In this document: positions 32,275 to 45,187 of the stretch, piece by piece | How the letters are laid out: the number at the start of each line of letters is the position of its first letter | How positions within the stretch are numbered: the first letter of the stretch is position 1 | NCBI GenBank assembly: GCA_030248215.1 | Contig: JASANG010003248.1 | Location: 124,001-188,000 of the forward strand | Direction of reading: 5' to 3' | Length of the DNA stretch: 64,000 nt | Source: Enoplolaimus lenunculus | Lineage: Eukaryota > Nematoda > Enoplea > Enoplida > Thoracostomopsidae | The notes under the pieces: model-generated | The model's database searches: none | What the model was told of the DNA's origin: nothing | Seen by the model: only the letters and a program-made list of their open reading frames with translations | Made by a program: the position numbers and the translations under genes

Positions 32275-35200
32275 CAGATTGTTCGGGTCGTGATGAAATC
32301 ACCATGCTTGCGGCTGAAGTTCCAGCGGCGGCTGCAACGGTTGTTTGTTGTTGCAGCTTAAGTGCAATTCGTTCAAGTTTTGACGAAGTTGCAGTTCCGG
32401 TTCGCTTGCGATGATGATATCCTCCGGATGTGATTCCTGATGCACGCTGCCCGGATCCGTATCCAATACTACTTGGACTATCAGCTTCGCCAGACGGACT
32501 TCCGCTTCCGGAACTACTACTTGTATTGCGAACATCTTCCGGTGAGCTTAACGATGCTGAATGCGTTGTTGTAGTTGTTGCAGTTGTTGTTGCAGTTATA
32601 GCAACACTTTTTTCACATGTTGTTGCTGTTGTTGTTGTTGTTTTTGCAGTTGCTGTCGACAATTCTGTAGCTGCAGTGCGTTGCGAAATGCAAACGCTGG
32701 AAGCAGTGCTTGTTTCACTAGCTTTTGGTTGCTGTTCTTGTTCTTCTTGTTGCTGCTGTTGTTCTTCTTCTTGTTGTTGTTTTTGTTGTTGTTGCTGTTG
32801 TTGTTGTTGTTGCAAAGCTGCCTGAGTTGGCTCAAACGCACTACGCATACCACTCGATAAACTGGCACCGCTGGCAAACTTTGAAATAATTGAATTCGAC
32901 TGTGGTGCTAAAATTGTTGGACTAAGAAGTGACAGAGTCGACGAAATGGTTGAGCTTTGAGCAGTTGAAATGCTGACAGTTGAGTTTGATATTTGAGATA
33001 CTGGAGTGGCTGTAGTTGTATTCGATTGATCGTCTGTATTTGTTTTACCAAATAATACTGAAAATCCTGCTGGGTCGCTTGTGATTGTCATTCCAGGAAG
33101 CAAAGAAAGCATTCCCTTTGCGCCTTCGGAACTTGTACGTGGTCGTTTCGCTTGCGGTGACATATCGAATATTTGTTGTTGTTGTTGTTGTTGTTGTTGC
33201 TCTTGTTGTTGTTGTTGTTGTTGTTGTTGATGATGATGATGATGTTGTTGCTGTTGTTGTAACCGTTGAATTTGCAACCGTTTTTGCTCCATTTGCTCTT
33301 TGTGTCGTTCTTCTGCGTGGCTGATCGCAATATGACGTGTTAATTCACTCATAATGCGGGTTGCAAAATCACAAAGTGCACACTTGTACACTTGTGGTTT
33401 TGATGTAATCATCGAGCCGCCAGCGTCGTAAAGGCTTCCGCCGCCCAATGTCCCAGGCATAGACGCTTGGAGCATTGGATCGGTGGTTGGTCCACGGCCT
33501 GGCAGATACATGCCGCTACCGGAGCCCGTCCGCGGATGAAAATGAGACGCCGCGTGTGATTGCAACAAGCTCCCTAGCGGTGACGTTTGTTCAGTGCCAC
33601 CAGGATTAATGGGCAAATGTTGCCCGAAACTACCGGACCGATGTAAGCCACCTGTATTAATCCCAGACGCTGTGGCGCCACCGCTGGGAATTTGTAGCGA
33701 ATTTGGCGAAGTCAACCCTGTAAAACTGGCGATCGTTGGCAGCGTTGCACCAAACTGGACGCCGACCGCTTTATTATTGCCTGTCGCTTGTGAAATTGGA
33801 TTGCGTGGGCTAACGAGACACGATGACGTAATTGGATTCTGTAGTGTAGGTCGCGCTGTGGTTCCGGCTGTTGTTCCACCCCCTGACAAAAACGCTTCCA
33901 TTAACGGCATCAGCCATGGTTCAACATTTGGTGCATTTTCAGCAAAATTAGTCGCTCCACGTGTCGCTCGCGTTGACTCAGGCGTCGTATCCGGTGGTAC
34001 AATTGATGCGCTTCCGCCGGATATGAGAGGAATTGGTGAAATACATGCACCTCGACTTCCGACACCTGACAAATCTGTGACCCCGGACGTTGAAAACAAA
34101 TGTTCTTCACCCGGAACTATATCCGGTATTGGTACAGGTTCTTTTTTAGTTCGAGGGCCGCGGCGATTTCCATAGACATCTATACTTGATGCGTCTATCG
34201 TTGTTCCATCTGGATTCATTACTGTCGCCGCTTTGTGGGTATATTTTCGTAAATGCAACTTTAGACTGTGACAATATTTAGTTGCATAACTGCAATTTGC
34301 ACATCGATACTGATAATGATTTGAGTGCGATTTATAGTGCGAATTAAGCATTGATTTATTAACGCAAGAATAATTGCATTTTGTACATTTGAACGGTTTC
34401 GAACCATAATGATTGCGTAAATGATACTCCAAATGATGTTTATATTCAGTGACAAACAGACATTTTGGACATCGCAGTTGTTTATCTTTTTTAATATGCG
34501 ATCTGGCGTGGAGCCAAGATTCGTTTTTTGATCGCGCAATAAAACCGCATTGCTTACATTTGTATGTTTTAGGTCTCGACGGCAACGACGGACTGTTCGA
34601 ATCATCTCCACTTCCTGTAGAAGCGGATGACGAAAACAGCGGTGGGACACCACTTGTTGATGGGTCAACCCCTCCAAAATCGTGTTGGCCACCTGTTGCG
34701 TTGTTTCCACCAGATGAAGACGACACAAATTGTTCTGTGTCGAGTTGTAGCGATTGCAGTTGCCTTTGTCGTTGTTGCGATTCTGGACTCATTTCGTCTG
34801 ATCCAGTGATAACTTCTTCGAATGAACTTGGAAGTAAGAGACACGAAGCTGTGCCACCACCGGATCCTTTACGAACAAACGCTGACGCTGGAATAATATC
34901 GCTGCCGCCACAATCGCGATTTTCCACAAGGTGTTGTGATTCAAAATTGTTGCCGTTGTTGCTGCCTGTTGCCACAAAACTATCGTTGTTATTGTTGTTA
35001 CTTGTTGCAATTGCTTCAGTTGCTGAAACATTTCCCAATCGCAACATTTCCCTGTCATCCAACAATCGCGAAGTAACATTAATTCCATCTGCAGTTGCAA
35101 CAATTGCTGTTGCCGTTGTTGCATCTGTTGCCAAATCAGCTGAGTAGCGTCGCTTAAACAGTTGCGTTTTACCAGTGACGTCATTTTCACATTGCGTCAA

Positions 35201-38200
35201 ATCATCGCTACGTGCGTCACAATGAACATCGATGACGTGGCGTTTGAGTTGTGTGTCAGATTGCGCTGCATAATTGCAACCTGTATATTTGCAATTTATT
35301 GCAATTATTGCATTTGCATGCAGTGATGCAGTCGCTCCTAGCAGACTCGAAGTTGGTTGCGGCGATGTCAGCGCGATACTGACGTGATGAATTGTTGCCA
35401 GATGTGAGTTTAAATGAAATTTTGTTGTTGTTGTAAAATCACACATTGTACATGTATATGTTGCTGTTTCGTCTGCGGTAATACTGATTGGACTAATTGT
35501 TGTTGCTATTTGTTGTTGTTGTTGTTGTTGTGGTTGCTGTTGTTGCTGTTGATGTTGTTGTTGTTGCTGCTGTTGTTGTTGCAACTCAAGAGCAGTTTGT
35601 GAAAGTAAATTAAGCGGTGAAGTACTGAACTGTGTTCGCATTTCAGCGCTTAAATGTTGCTTTTGTTGTTGTTGTTGAGATTTTGTTGCGTTTGTTAGAC
35701 TTATCATTGGCGACTGTACAACACTACTTGAAATCGTTGTATTCGTGTCAGAAATGGACATTTGTTCATTACCGCTGTTGCTTTGACCTAAACATGCGTT
35801 CCCTAAAAGATCATTGCCTGATGCATCCAAAGGCGGCTGTGTCTTAAACTGCTCGGTAACGTTTGCGTTCACCAGATTCGATGAATCTTGACCTAAATTC
35901 GTTTGATTGCTGGTTAAGCCAGATGCGGATTTCTGGTTAGCGATGGATCTGGATTGTTCCAGCTCAATTTCATTTAATCCCTCATCTTTATCGTTTTCTT
36001 CCGTTGAAAGTTTAGCAGCACAATTTTTCAGCCGAAGCCCACAGAAATTGAGCCGACTAATTTTAATTGAAGTTGGCGAAGTTTGAGTAACTTTGACAAA
36101 TCCATCGCTCGATTCACTTCCGTCATTGTTTTCGCTGCTGTCGGCTCCTGTTGTGCTGTCAACATCTATTGGGACATCGTCATTATCCTTTGACACGTTT
36201 ATTGATTCGTTTCCGTTGTTCGCACTTGATATTGTGGTTGCTTCTTCGTCAACGTTTTGTTTCTGTGATTTTTCAGTCGCCAGAACAAGCGAATTTGTCA
36301 CCGTTGTTGCGATATCTTTCGCTGACTGCTCATATCGGTCGGTTGTTGCGGTTGACATTTGCCAAGTTGTCGCTGTCTCCGATACGAATGCATCTTCCGA
36401 CTGAGCGTTGTCACTGATGTTACTTTGTGAAATTTGACAAAATTCTTTTTGAGTTGAGCTGGATTCGTAGCTAAATTTTGACAAATCTCCAGTTGTCGTT
36501 GTTGTTATTGATGATGATGATGACGATGATGTTGTTGTTGTTGTTGCAGTTGTTGTTGTTGCAGTTGCAGTTGTTGTTGCCATTTCCATATCAAGTCGGC
36601 TACTGATACCAGCTGTCTCAATGTCTATTGCGATATCTTCGTATTCTTTCTTAATTTTATCTGGCGGAATCAATGCATTACCAGCAAGTGTATTTGAAGC
36701 TAACACTGAATAACAACAGGTTGATTTTTTAATATTTTGACTCGCACTTAAGTCATTAATTGCTACAGTTGCGCTTGTTGCAGGCAACAGTGCGTTTTCA
36801 AATTGTTTCTGGTTGTTAGTATTTTGTGCACTGAGTCTCGCCTTTTTAGCTGCATTCAAGCCATTTGTGTCTAAATTGTCAGCATTTGTGTTATTGACAT
36901 TTTTAGTTTTCCGTTCTGTTGCTGGCGATTTAATATTTGAGCAATTACTTGTTGTCGTGGTTTGCTCTACTTGTTGTTTTTCTGATTGTTGTTTTTGTTG
37001 TTGTTGTTGTTGTTGTTCCGCAAGGCAAGTTGTGACTTCAGGCAGTGTTGATGATACTGCACCAGGAGGTGACGCGGAATCAACATTTCTGACATGGATT
37101 AACTCACCAGAACTTGATGAACTTGATTGTTGTGGCGGTGATATTTGCTGAAAACTATGTGGATCGCTTTGTTGTTGTTGTTGTTGTTGTCGAGATTGTG
37201 TTTGTTGCTGTTGTTGTTGTGTTTGATGACCAGTTGTGTTATTATTCTTATTAATTTTGTCTTTGTTATTGTTTTTGTTTTCGCTGTTGTTTGATGTATA
37301 TTTAACAACATCATCAACGTTTGTTTGAGGCAAACTTGATGATGTACTTGCAGCTGCAAGCAGTTGCTCTATGCCAGTACGTGCAATAGGCGATAACTGC
37401 GTTGCATCTGCAGTGTTTGAAGTTGATATTTGTTGTTGCAGCGACGACTTGTTTACATGTCGATGTTTTTCTTGTTTTTGAGTTTCTTCTTGATGTTGAT
37501 GTTGTTGTTGTTGTTGCAATAAATCGCGTTGCAGTATTTGTATCGATTGCTCAACACGTGACAGTATTTCTGACGCAGACGCAATTCCCAGGCCAGAATC
37601 GCTACATGACTGCTGTTGTGGTTGTTGCTGTTGTTCTTGTTGCGGCTGTTGTTGTTGTTGTTGTTGTAGTTGTTTTTGTTGTAACTGATATTGCTGTCGT
37701 TCAATAAAGCTGTCGCTAGTTAATTTTTGATCGCCACTACTTTCACCACCTTTTACAATTATTGGTTGTAATATTTGTTGTTGTTGTTGTTGCTGTTGTT
37801 GTTTTTGTTGCGCAACAAACGATGCATTAATTTGTTGCGCACGTCTCAATGCTTGTTCGACTTCAGTCATCGCCACTGGAGTTCCTGAGTTACCAGATTC
37901 CATATCTTGTAGACATTTATCGTTGGTCAAAAATTTTGATTGTTGTTGATGTTGTTGTTGTTGTTGTTGTTGTTGACGATGTGGTGATGGTTCCTGTGCG
38001 TGTTGCGTGTGGCCAACAATTCCAGGCGTTGCAGAAGGTTCACTGAACGAACTCGGAACAAGCGTTGCTCTGTGTAGAGTTGTTGGATCAATTGAAGTTG
38101 AGAATGCTCGAGCTGGCGGTGACAACAATGGATTGATCCGATGAGCAATCGGCGCATGAGGAATGGTTTTAGACGTATTTCCAGGCGACGATGTAGTTTG

Positions 38201-38459
38201 AAACGACAGCAACGATTTTTGAGTAGCATCAGTTAAGCATAGCTCATGTGGTTGAACTGGTCCATGTGGCATTAAAATATCACCTGATTCACATTCTACA
38301 TTATGTAACAGGCGATTATGTTGTTGTTGTTGTTGTTGCGACTGTGTTGATATGTGTTGCTGTTGCATTGATGGCCTTGTTAATGGTGCTGGCAATTCTA
38401 AACTGGACGCGTATCGAAGTTGCATTGGTGACGGAATTGCGCTCAGTTGTTGTTGTTGC

Positions 38460-38496
<37 letters not shown>

Positions 38497-38659
38497 GCTG
38501 AGCAATGAATACATTATTGTTTAGTTGTGGGTGACGAGGTGATATTGATGATAATGTTGAAGTGTCTGAAAGATGCTGTTGTAGTTGGTGTTGCGAGTGT
38601 TCACGGCTACTTAACGAGTTATCTGATACTGAATGTCGTAATCGTAATGGCTGTTGTAG

Positions 38660-38703
<44 letters not shown>

Positions 38704-38744
38704 GCTGATGCTGTTGTTTTTGAAGTAGTGCTTGATGCAACCTG

Positions 38745-38784
<40 letters not shown>

Positions 38785-40309
38785 GCTGCAGTTGCGTTGC
38801 CAATTGTGGAGTGTAATGTTGCCGTTGCTGCACTGCTGTTGGGAGCGCTGAAGCGTCGTGGCTATGACGGAATCCAGGTTGCGAACTTGAATGTTGGCCA
38901 AATTGTTGAAATTGAGCATCGTGCAATGTTGCAGGTCCAAGTGGTGATAGCAACTTGTTTGCACTGGGCAAAGGCGATGCTAATTGCAAGTTTTGACCGT
39001 ATTGTTGTTGTTGTTGTTGTTGTTGTGGCACCAATGATGATGTGTGCGGATAGGTTGATGAACTCGCTAATGGCGCTACGCCTATTAGGCTTGCAGAACC
39101 GGGACTTTTCAACAATTTTCGGCCATCGTTGCTTCCTTGAGTTAAACTTTCGAGAGTGGATGAATTTGGCGATGTAAAATTATATCCCTGATTGTGCGGA
39201 AAGTTGCTAGCAACACATGATGACGATGCCGACGGCAACATTCCCTGATTGGTTGTAAGCTGTGAGCTTGAACGAATTGTTGCGTTACGATCTATTACTC
39301 CAACACCGTATGGAACTTTAAATGTTACATTCTGGTGTTGATGTATTTGTTGCTGTTGTTGTTGTTGTTGTTTTTGTTGCTCATGAACATGAAATAGTTG
39401 CGACGAAACTGTTTTATCATGGCGCAATTCAGGCCAATGTTTTTGATTTTGAGATGATAACGGTTGTTGTTGTAGTTGCTGTTGTTGTTGTTGTTGTTGT
39501 TGCTGCTGCTGCTGTTGTTGCTGCAGTTGTTGTTGTTGTTGCTGCAGTTGTTGGTGTTGTTGTTGTTGTTGCTGTTGTTGTTGTTGTTGTTGTAGTTGTG
39601 GTTGCGTTTGTTGAGATTGAAATGGAGCTTGCAAATTGAGCTGATATCGTTTCGCTACATCATACGACAATGTTGCCGATGATGAATAATTATGTCGACG
39701 TTGTGCTGCCTGTTGTTGAATAGTTGCAGCTAATTTTGATATGCTATCTTGGTATGTGGCGACAACGTTCGTTGAAATGCTACTGCCACCGCTTGCACTT
39801 CCATTCGGCCGTTGTTGTTGTTGTTGTTGTAAATTGTTCAACATTAAATTATCATAAGACGAACTAAACTGTTGCGTTTGTTGTAATGATTTGTTTATTT
39901 CAAACGTTGTTGAATCTAATTGGCTACTGTTTCTGTCAGATTTTTCGGTCGTCCACAATCGAGCAGGACTTGATTGCAATGGCGAGCTAAGATCAGACAG
40001 TGAAGATGACAATTTTGATTGCGGTTGAGCACAAAGTAATTGCTGCTGCTGCTGCTGTTGTTGTTGTTGTTGCTCCTGTTGTTGTCGCGGTTGTTGTGGT
40101 TGCTGCTGTCTAAAACGTTGCTGTAACGCAAGTTCTGCGTTCAATTTCAAGCTATTAGAATACATAGTAGTATGCTGTTGTTGTTGTAGTTGTTGTTGTT
40201 GTTGTTGTTGTTGAACTTGTTGTTGGTTCGATATATCCCCCGACGACTGTAGTATTGGAATACTTCGACTACAACTTTGTTGCGTTAGAATCAACGACGA
40301 TTGTTCTGG

Positions 40310-40355
<46 letters not shown>

Positions 40356-41149
40356 CGTTCCTGCTGCTGCTGACGTTGCCGGATCATCTGCCAATCAACA
40401 ATCGAATTCTTGACTCCGCTAATATCGTTACCAGCCGCGACGTTATAAAGCGATTCAAGTCTTCCTGGCATCAATACAGCTGTTGTTGTTGGAGCTGGTG
40501 ATACTATTTTGTTGTTGCTTTGCGGTTGTTGTTCACTCAGTTGCGGTTGAGCTGTTGCTGTTGTGATTTCAATTTGTCGCCTGCGTTGATTACTTTCGGT
40601 CGACAGTAGAGTCATTGAATTTAATTGGTCGTTGCGTTCGATAAAATTTGCGATTTTGCCTCTGTTGCTGTCGCTTGGTGTTGGTACGGTATTGCGCAAT
40701 AGCAGGTGTTGCTGTAGTTCGTGAAATTGCGGTAGACGTTGTTGTTGTTGTTGTTGTTGTTTCAGTAACTGCTGTTGTTTTTGTTGTTGCAGCTGTTGCA
40801 GTTGTTGTTGTTGGAGTTGCTCCAGTTGTTGCTGTTTTTGTTGCTGTTGCTGTACTGAAATATCGGAATCTCCAGATCCTAAAATTGCAGTTGCACTTTC
40901 GGTTTTGATTGCTTGACTTGCCAAAGTGGACACCGATGAGCAATTAATAGACGTTGACAGTGTAACAGTCTTGTCTGATTCAGTCGAAACGTTTGCTATT
41001 GTTTGCGTTTTTTGTTGTTGTTGTTGTTGTTGTGGTTGTTGTTGTTGTTGCGGTTCTTCTTGTTGTTGCTGTTGTGGTTGTTGCTGGTGTTGTTGTTGTT
41101 GTGATGATGTGAGCTGATCACGAGGTAGTTGTTGAGATGTTACACTCAT
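32275..41149 (-). CDS. hb: Hunchback transcription factor, giant polyglutamine-rich main exon
   Basis: Hunchback is a nuclear C2H2 zinc-finger regulator of axial patterning and neural identity. The ATG at 41149 is preceded in frame by TAG two codons upstream, which fixes the start. The exon ends ...SRPEQS-G at donor CTG|GTAAGA and joins 30446 in phase, for a total of 3103 residues (Drosophila: about 760). Residues 1-1890 are mostly Q-rich, with pure Q runs of up to about 20. Single fingers lie at 1898-1922 (YTCTMCDF) and 1951-1976 (CX4C type). The canonical four-finger block is at 2196-2305, with [40 protein letters not shown] and [20 protein letters not shown], nearly identical to insect Hunchback. 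The basic box RRGPRTKK is at 2329-2336. A further finger ([19 protein letters not shown]) is at 2588-2611. Orthology is certain. The length is a prediction from an uninterrupted frame. Confidence 0.96.
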
Positions 41150-42105
41150 ACTCTATCAAACATCCGATACCTGACTGTGTTCACTGTCAGTGCCATTCAA
41201 TTATTGTCAATTCACCTACGATACTGACACAACCAAGAAAACAAACCGTTGATCAATTGTGTGCCTATTGAGAATATATTAAACTGAATGTTAAGTGTAG
41301 TATTATTGGCAAGCATTTGTTTATTTGTTAGCAAAAAATTTAAATTACAGTTTATAATATCTCAAAGTTATTTTTCAATTCAATGCCGGTCCAATATCTT
41401 ATTAATAAAGGTGATCACAAGTTCGAATATGATTGGCTGATGTAAGTTGTTGTAAACTGGCAAAATATGACGGTATTTGGCGATAAACACAGTAACGTTG
41501 ACTGATAAGGATTGTTACATGAATGAGCCTAAAATTATAAATAAAAAATATGTATACTTACAGAATAACCTGCGTTAGAATAATTTCGACCCCAAACCAA
41601 ATTTCAAACAACCTTTAATCGCTGCAAAACTCCCCGAACAGCAGTGATAAAATTGTTCTGCCCGCCCTATAATGTTGACTTGACGGGTCTACAGCAACTA
41701 CGCAGGTTCGATTTACTGATATTTTCTTCGTCCCGCGGCATAAAATTTTTGACACATTCAAAGCAATCTATATTACAAAACTTTCCATTCCATCCAAACA
41801 GATGTTTCGGCTACTTTAGCCAATAATCCGTTGTTTCAGGATATGACACCAGGTGTAACTTTTTTAGTTAATTCAATGACGATTTATAGTTCAACAACAA
41901 AAATAAATCATAACAAGCGAAATCAGTATAGCGAAAATAATGTTGCACAACTCTGTAGCCGTGAGCCGAAACCAAAGAGTAAGCCAGACACCTGTCAGTG
42001 TCTCCGGTTTCTTAGCGATGCTCGCATCTATTGATGTTCAGTGCAGATAAATTGCAAACGCAACATACGCAACACGCAAACAGTATCGTCTTGCAATAAA
42101 TCTTA
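41150..42105. other. hunchback 5' flank, proximal
   Basis: Upstream sequence of the hunchback start. Nothing is recognised as a TATA box, 5' exon or enhancer with confidence. Hunchback genes usually have a non-coding first exon, which may lie in the region above. Confidence 0.4.
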
Positions 42106-42384
42106 AGCCATATTCACACGTGCAAGTTTTTGCTGCAAGAACTTGCAGCTGCAAATTGCACGCAGAACTTGCATTTTTTTTCATCAGCCAATGAGAAAGC
42201 GGCTGCGACAAATTCATCGAACTTGCATGGTTATTCACACATGTGAACTAAATTGCCAGCTTTGATTTTTAATGAATTATTTGCAGCTGCAAGTTTTTCG
42301 CGCTGGATTTTGAGCAAAACTTGAAAGTGCATTTTGCAGCTGCAAGTTCTCGCAGCAAAAACGTGCACGTGTGAATAGGACTTT
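42106..42384. mobile_element. Palindromic MITE 'P', copy 3
   Basis: Starts AAGCCATATTCACACGTGCA and ends GCACGTGTGAATAGGACTTT. It is the best-preserved copy of the family, with nested GCAAGTTTT and CAGCTGCAA words in both orientations. Confidence 0.88.
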
Positions 42385-44360
42385 ACGAAATCGCGGAAAT
42401 CATTTTTGAACACATTTCAACCTTAAAACAATATTTGGAAACAGAAAAACGTCGATAAACTTGCAGCTAAAAAGTTTTGCAATTCAAAAGCACAGGGAGA
42501 TCATTGCGAGGTTGGCGTCGGCCATACTTGGCGAGACCGAAGCCCTTGTATCCCACCCTCGCGTTTTAGACAGCGCAACAAACAAACTTTTAACGCCGCA
42601 AAACGATGGATAATTTTCAAAACAGAAAACATTTAACTATTTTAGACATAAAAGTATTATTATTATTATTGTTGTTGTTGTTGTTATTTAAATTTTACCG
42701 AAAAACTTTTTCATCAAATTTTCACTGAATTCTTCTCGGTCGTCGACTATTTTCCATGGGATGTCGTGCGTACAGCAGAAAAATTCACACGATATATTTT
42801 TTCCTAAAATTTCTTGACGACGTAAAAAGTACTTTTACAGGATCAAACATTTGCTCGCTCGATAACCAAAAAAACCTTTACATGATGTGATGCCCTCAAC
42901 AAATGTAATAACGGGATTGTACCCTTGTTATATTTCCACTGTCGTTTGATGTGGTGTGTTTTCATCAATTTCAGTCTTATTTTCAATCACCGACAGTCTG
43001 CGATCGTTTTAGACGCGACTGTGGGTGGACAATATTTTATATTTTATATTAAATATATAAAAATATACATACTATACCATATATGAGACAAAATATATTA
43101 ATATTTTATACATAAATAAATATGTAAAAATATATTCGATATATGTTGCAAATGTATATAAATAAGTATCAAAACACGTTCAGTCGCTGTTGTTGCGGTG
43201 ATCGCGGCAACATCTCTACCAGACTGTCTGCTGCATGCACAGACTGCGATGAAAAATTGACTAATTTGCAAATTGAAAAATAAAATTTTCACAAACATCG
43301 ATTCGTTTTGATGTTAAAATTATTTTAAAATAATCAAAAATAGGTTGACAATGTCGCACAACAGTGCAGTAAACAAACTTTTAGCCGGATGCACATGAGC
43401 GCAAACGGATACAATTTGGCTGAGAGATGGAAAAGATAAAATCAATGACGAATCCAAAAATTCAAAATGCCGAGACCGGGCGCGCGAACAATCAGCTAAA
43501 CGTAGTTTTATTACTAAATCGTACAAATATTTGGGTTTGGTGCCTTTTTGAAGATTGTCACATTTATTGTTAAGGATTATATATTCTCAATAGTGAATAG
43601 CAGGCTATCATCAGTTAGCAATAGGTTTTTAAATTTTTTATACCCTGGTCACACCGACTCTTTAAGTTCCATGTTGAAAATCTGTTTACATCCCAATTGA
43701 AAACCCAGTCTTTACATCATGGCGAAGCTGCGTAAAAATGCCTTAGATTTTAAGTCTAAATTTTGGTTTTTAAACTAAATATATTACATTTTAAAAATAT
43801 ACACAAGTTATAAGGGTTGCGCTATACTTGACGTCTGGCGCCGTTCGTCACCATACATTATCGTAAGTGATTTATTTGCGTACGATACCGCACGGTGACG
43901 GACGGCGCCGTATGTCAAACAAAGTATAGCGCAATCCATAGTCAACGTAAGCATTCACAACTACGACCATTTTCTACTGTAATTATGTCAACGTTCACTG
44001 CTTCCTAACACAGTATATAATTTTGTCTTTGAATTGAAATTCATTACATTTTTTTAAACTTGAAAAAAAATTAGAACATAAATAATAACCACGATTTTGA
44101 GGTTTTAACTGCGTCAATTCCTAATTGGAACAGCTTAAAATTTCTAAATACTTTTCAAAGTGGAAAAGTTTCCACTATCAAGGAAACGATTTTGTTTTCT
44201 TTTCTATTTTGTCAAGGGTGGAACCAGAGTTTGTGTGTGACTTGTGGTTGTTTTTATATGTGTAAAAATATTAATGAGCATGTGCTAAAACTTAACATTT
44301 TCCACTTGTGCATCCTCCTCACCAGGAATTTCTGGATACGCCGCTGTGTTTTTGGGTCAT
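42385..44360. other. Non-coding hunchback 5' flank with simple repeats
   Basis: (ATT)n then (GTT)n near 42656-42690 and TA-rich sequence near 43030-43150. There is a family 'Q' end near 43586-43640 (TATTCTCAATAGTGAATAGC) and a small inverted element at 43814-43937. No coding signal. Confidence 0.55.
43814..43937. mobile_element. 124-bp inverted-repeat element (GGRTTGCGCTATACTT ends)
   Basis: GGGTTGCGCTATACTTGACG at the left is inverted at the right as AAGTATAGCGCAATCC. Inner arms CGCCGTTCGTCACC and GGTGACGGACGGCGCC also pair. Related GTCACCGTNCGTCACCG-type sequence occurs at 55386-55470 and 57330-57445. Confidence 0.75.
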
Positions 44361-44559
44361 CTTACTTTACGAAGCGTCCAGGTTTCTGTTGGGTCTATAA
44401 ACGACTATGTTTAGATTCTAGATTACATTAGGCTTAGGCTTAAACTCAGGCTTTGGCTTAGGCTTAGGCTTAGGCTTTGGCTTTGGCTTTGGCTTAGGCT
44501 TAGGCTTAGGCTTAGGCTTAGGCTTAGGCTTAATCAGCTGTTACGCCCCTTAAAGTAAC
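44361..44559 (+). mobile_element. TTAGGC-bearing inverted-repeat element 'TT', copy 3
   Basis: Left end CTTACTTTACGAAGCGTCC (diverged) and right end ACGCCCCTTAAAGTAAC. The interior 44427-44531 is an almost uninterrupted (TTAGGC)n array with a few TTTGGC units. It is the cleanest array in the window. Confidence 0.85.
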
Positions 44560-45042
44560 ATTTGCCGTCTTTTTTATAAACAAAATATTCGCAATTGACT
44601 CATAAACCGGAAAATTTCATTGATCACAACATCTGAGTCATTTGACTATTAAAAAACCGAAAAATGACGCAAAAACAGTTAAAAAATACACAGAAAAAAC
44701 CCACGGCGAGACTGTTATGTAAACAAAACAAACATTGCAATTTTTTTCTTAAATTTAAACATCGTTTATACTACAACACATTTCATAATAAAAGATTAAT
44801 TTCAAATGTAAATATTTACTGTTTTGAGACAGAAATTCAAAAAATAACTAAAAGTGTAAAAAATGCAAAAAAATATTACTTATAAAACTGTTTTTCACTG
44901 TGTTACAGGTCGGCAGGTGTGTTTGATCTGCAGCAATACAACTCCGAATTTATAGCAGAGACATAAAGAGGTGTTGTGAGCGGGGTAAATAATTTTCTAT
45001 GCTCTCTTTAGGACGTATAACTTGATAATCATGTCGGCCAAT

Positions 45043-45187
45043 GTTACTTTAAGCTAAGCTGTAGCCTACGCCTAAGGATAAACCCAAGCCTAAGCCTAAG
45101 CTTTAGCCTAAGCGTAAGCATAAGCGTAAACCTAAGCACAAAACAGTCTAAAACTTAAGCTTTCTCTATTATAGTCCCACGAAACAA
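45043..45187 (-). mobile_element. TTAGGC-bearing element 'TT', diverged copy
   Basis: Starts GTTACTTTAAGCTAAGCTGT with the family flank CGGCCAAT. It continues into CCTAAGCCTAAGCTTTAGCC and ends near TCTCTATTATAGTCCCAC. The far terminal repeat is lost. Confidence 0.55.

Noticed and set aside
32430-41117. Poly-valine, poly-leucine, poly-cysteine and poly-asparagine frames antisense or out of frame to hunchback
   Set aside because: Shadows of CAA/CAG runs in the real minus-strand exon.
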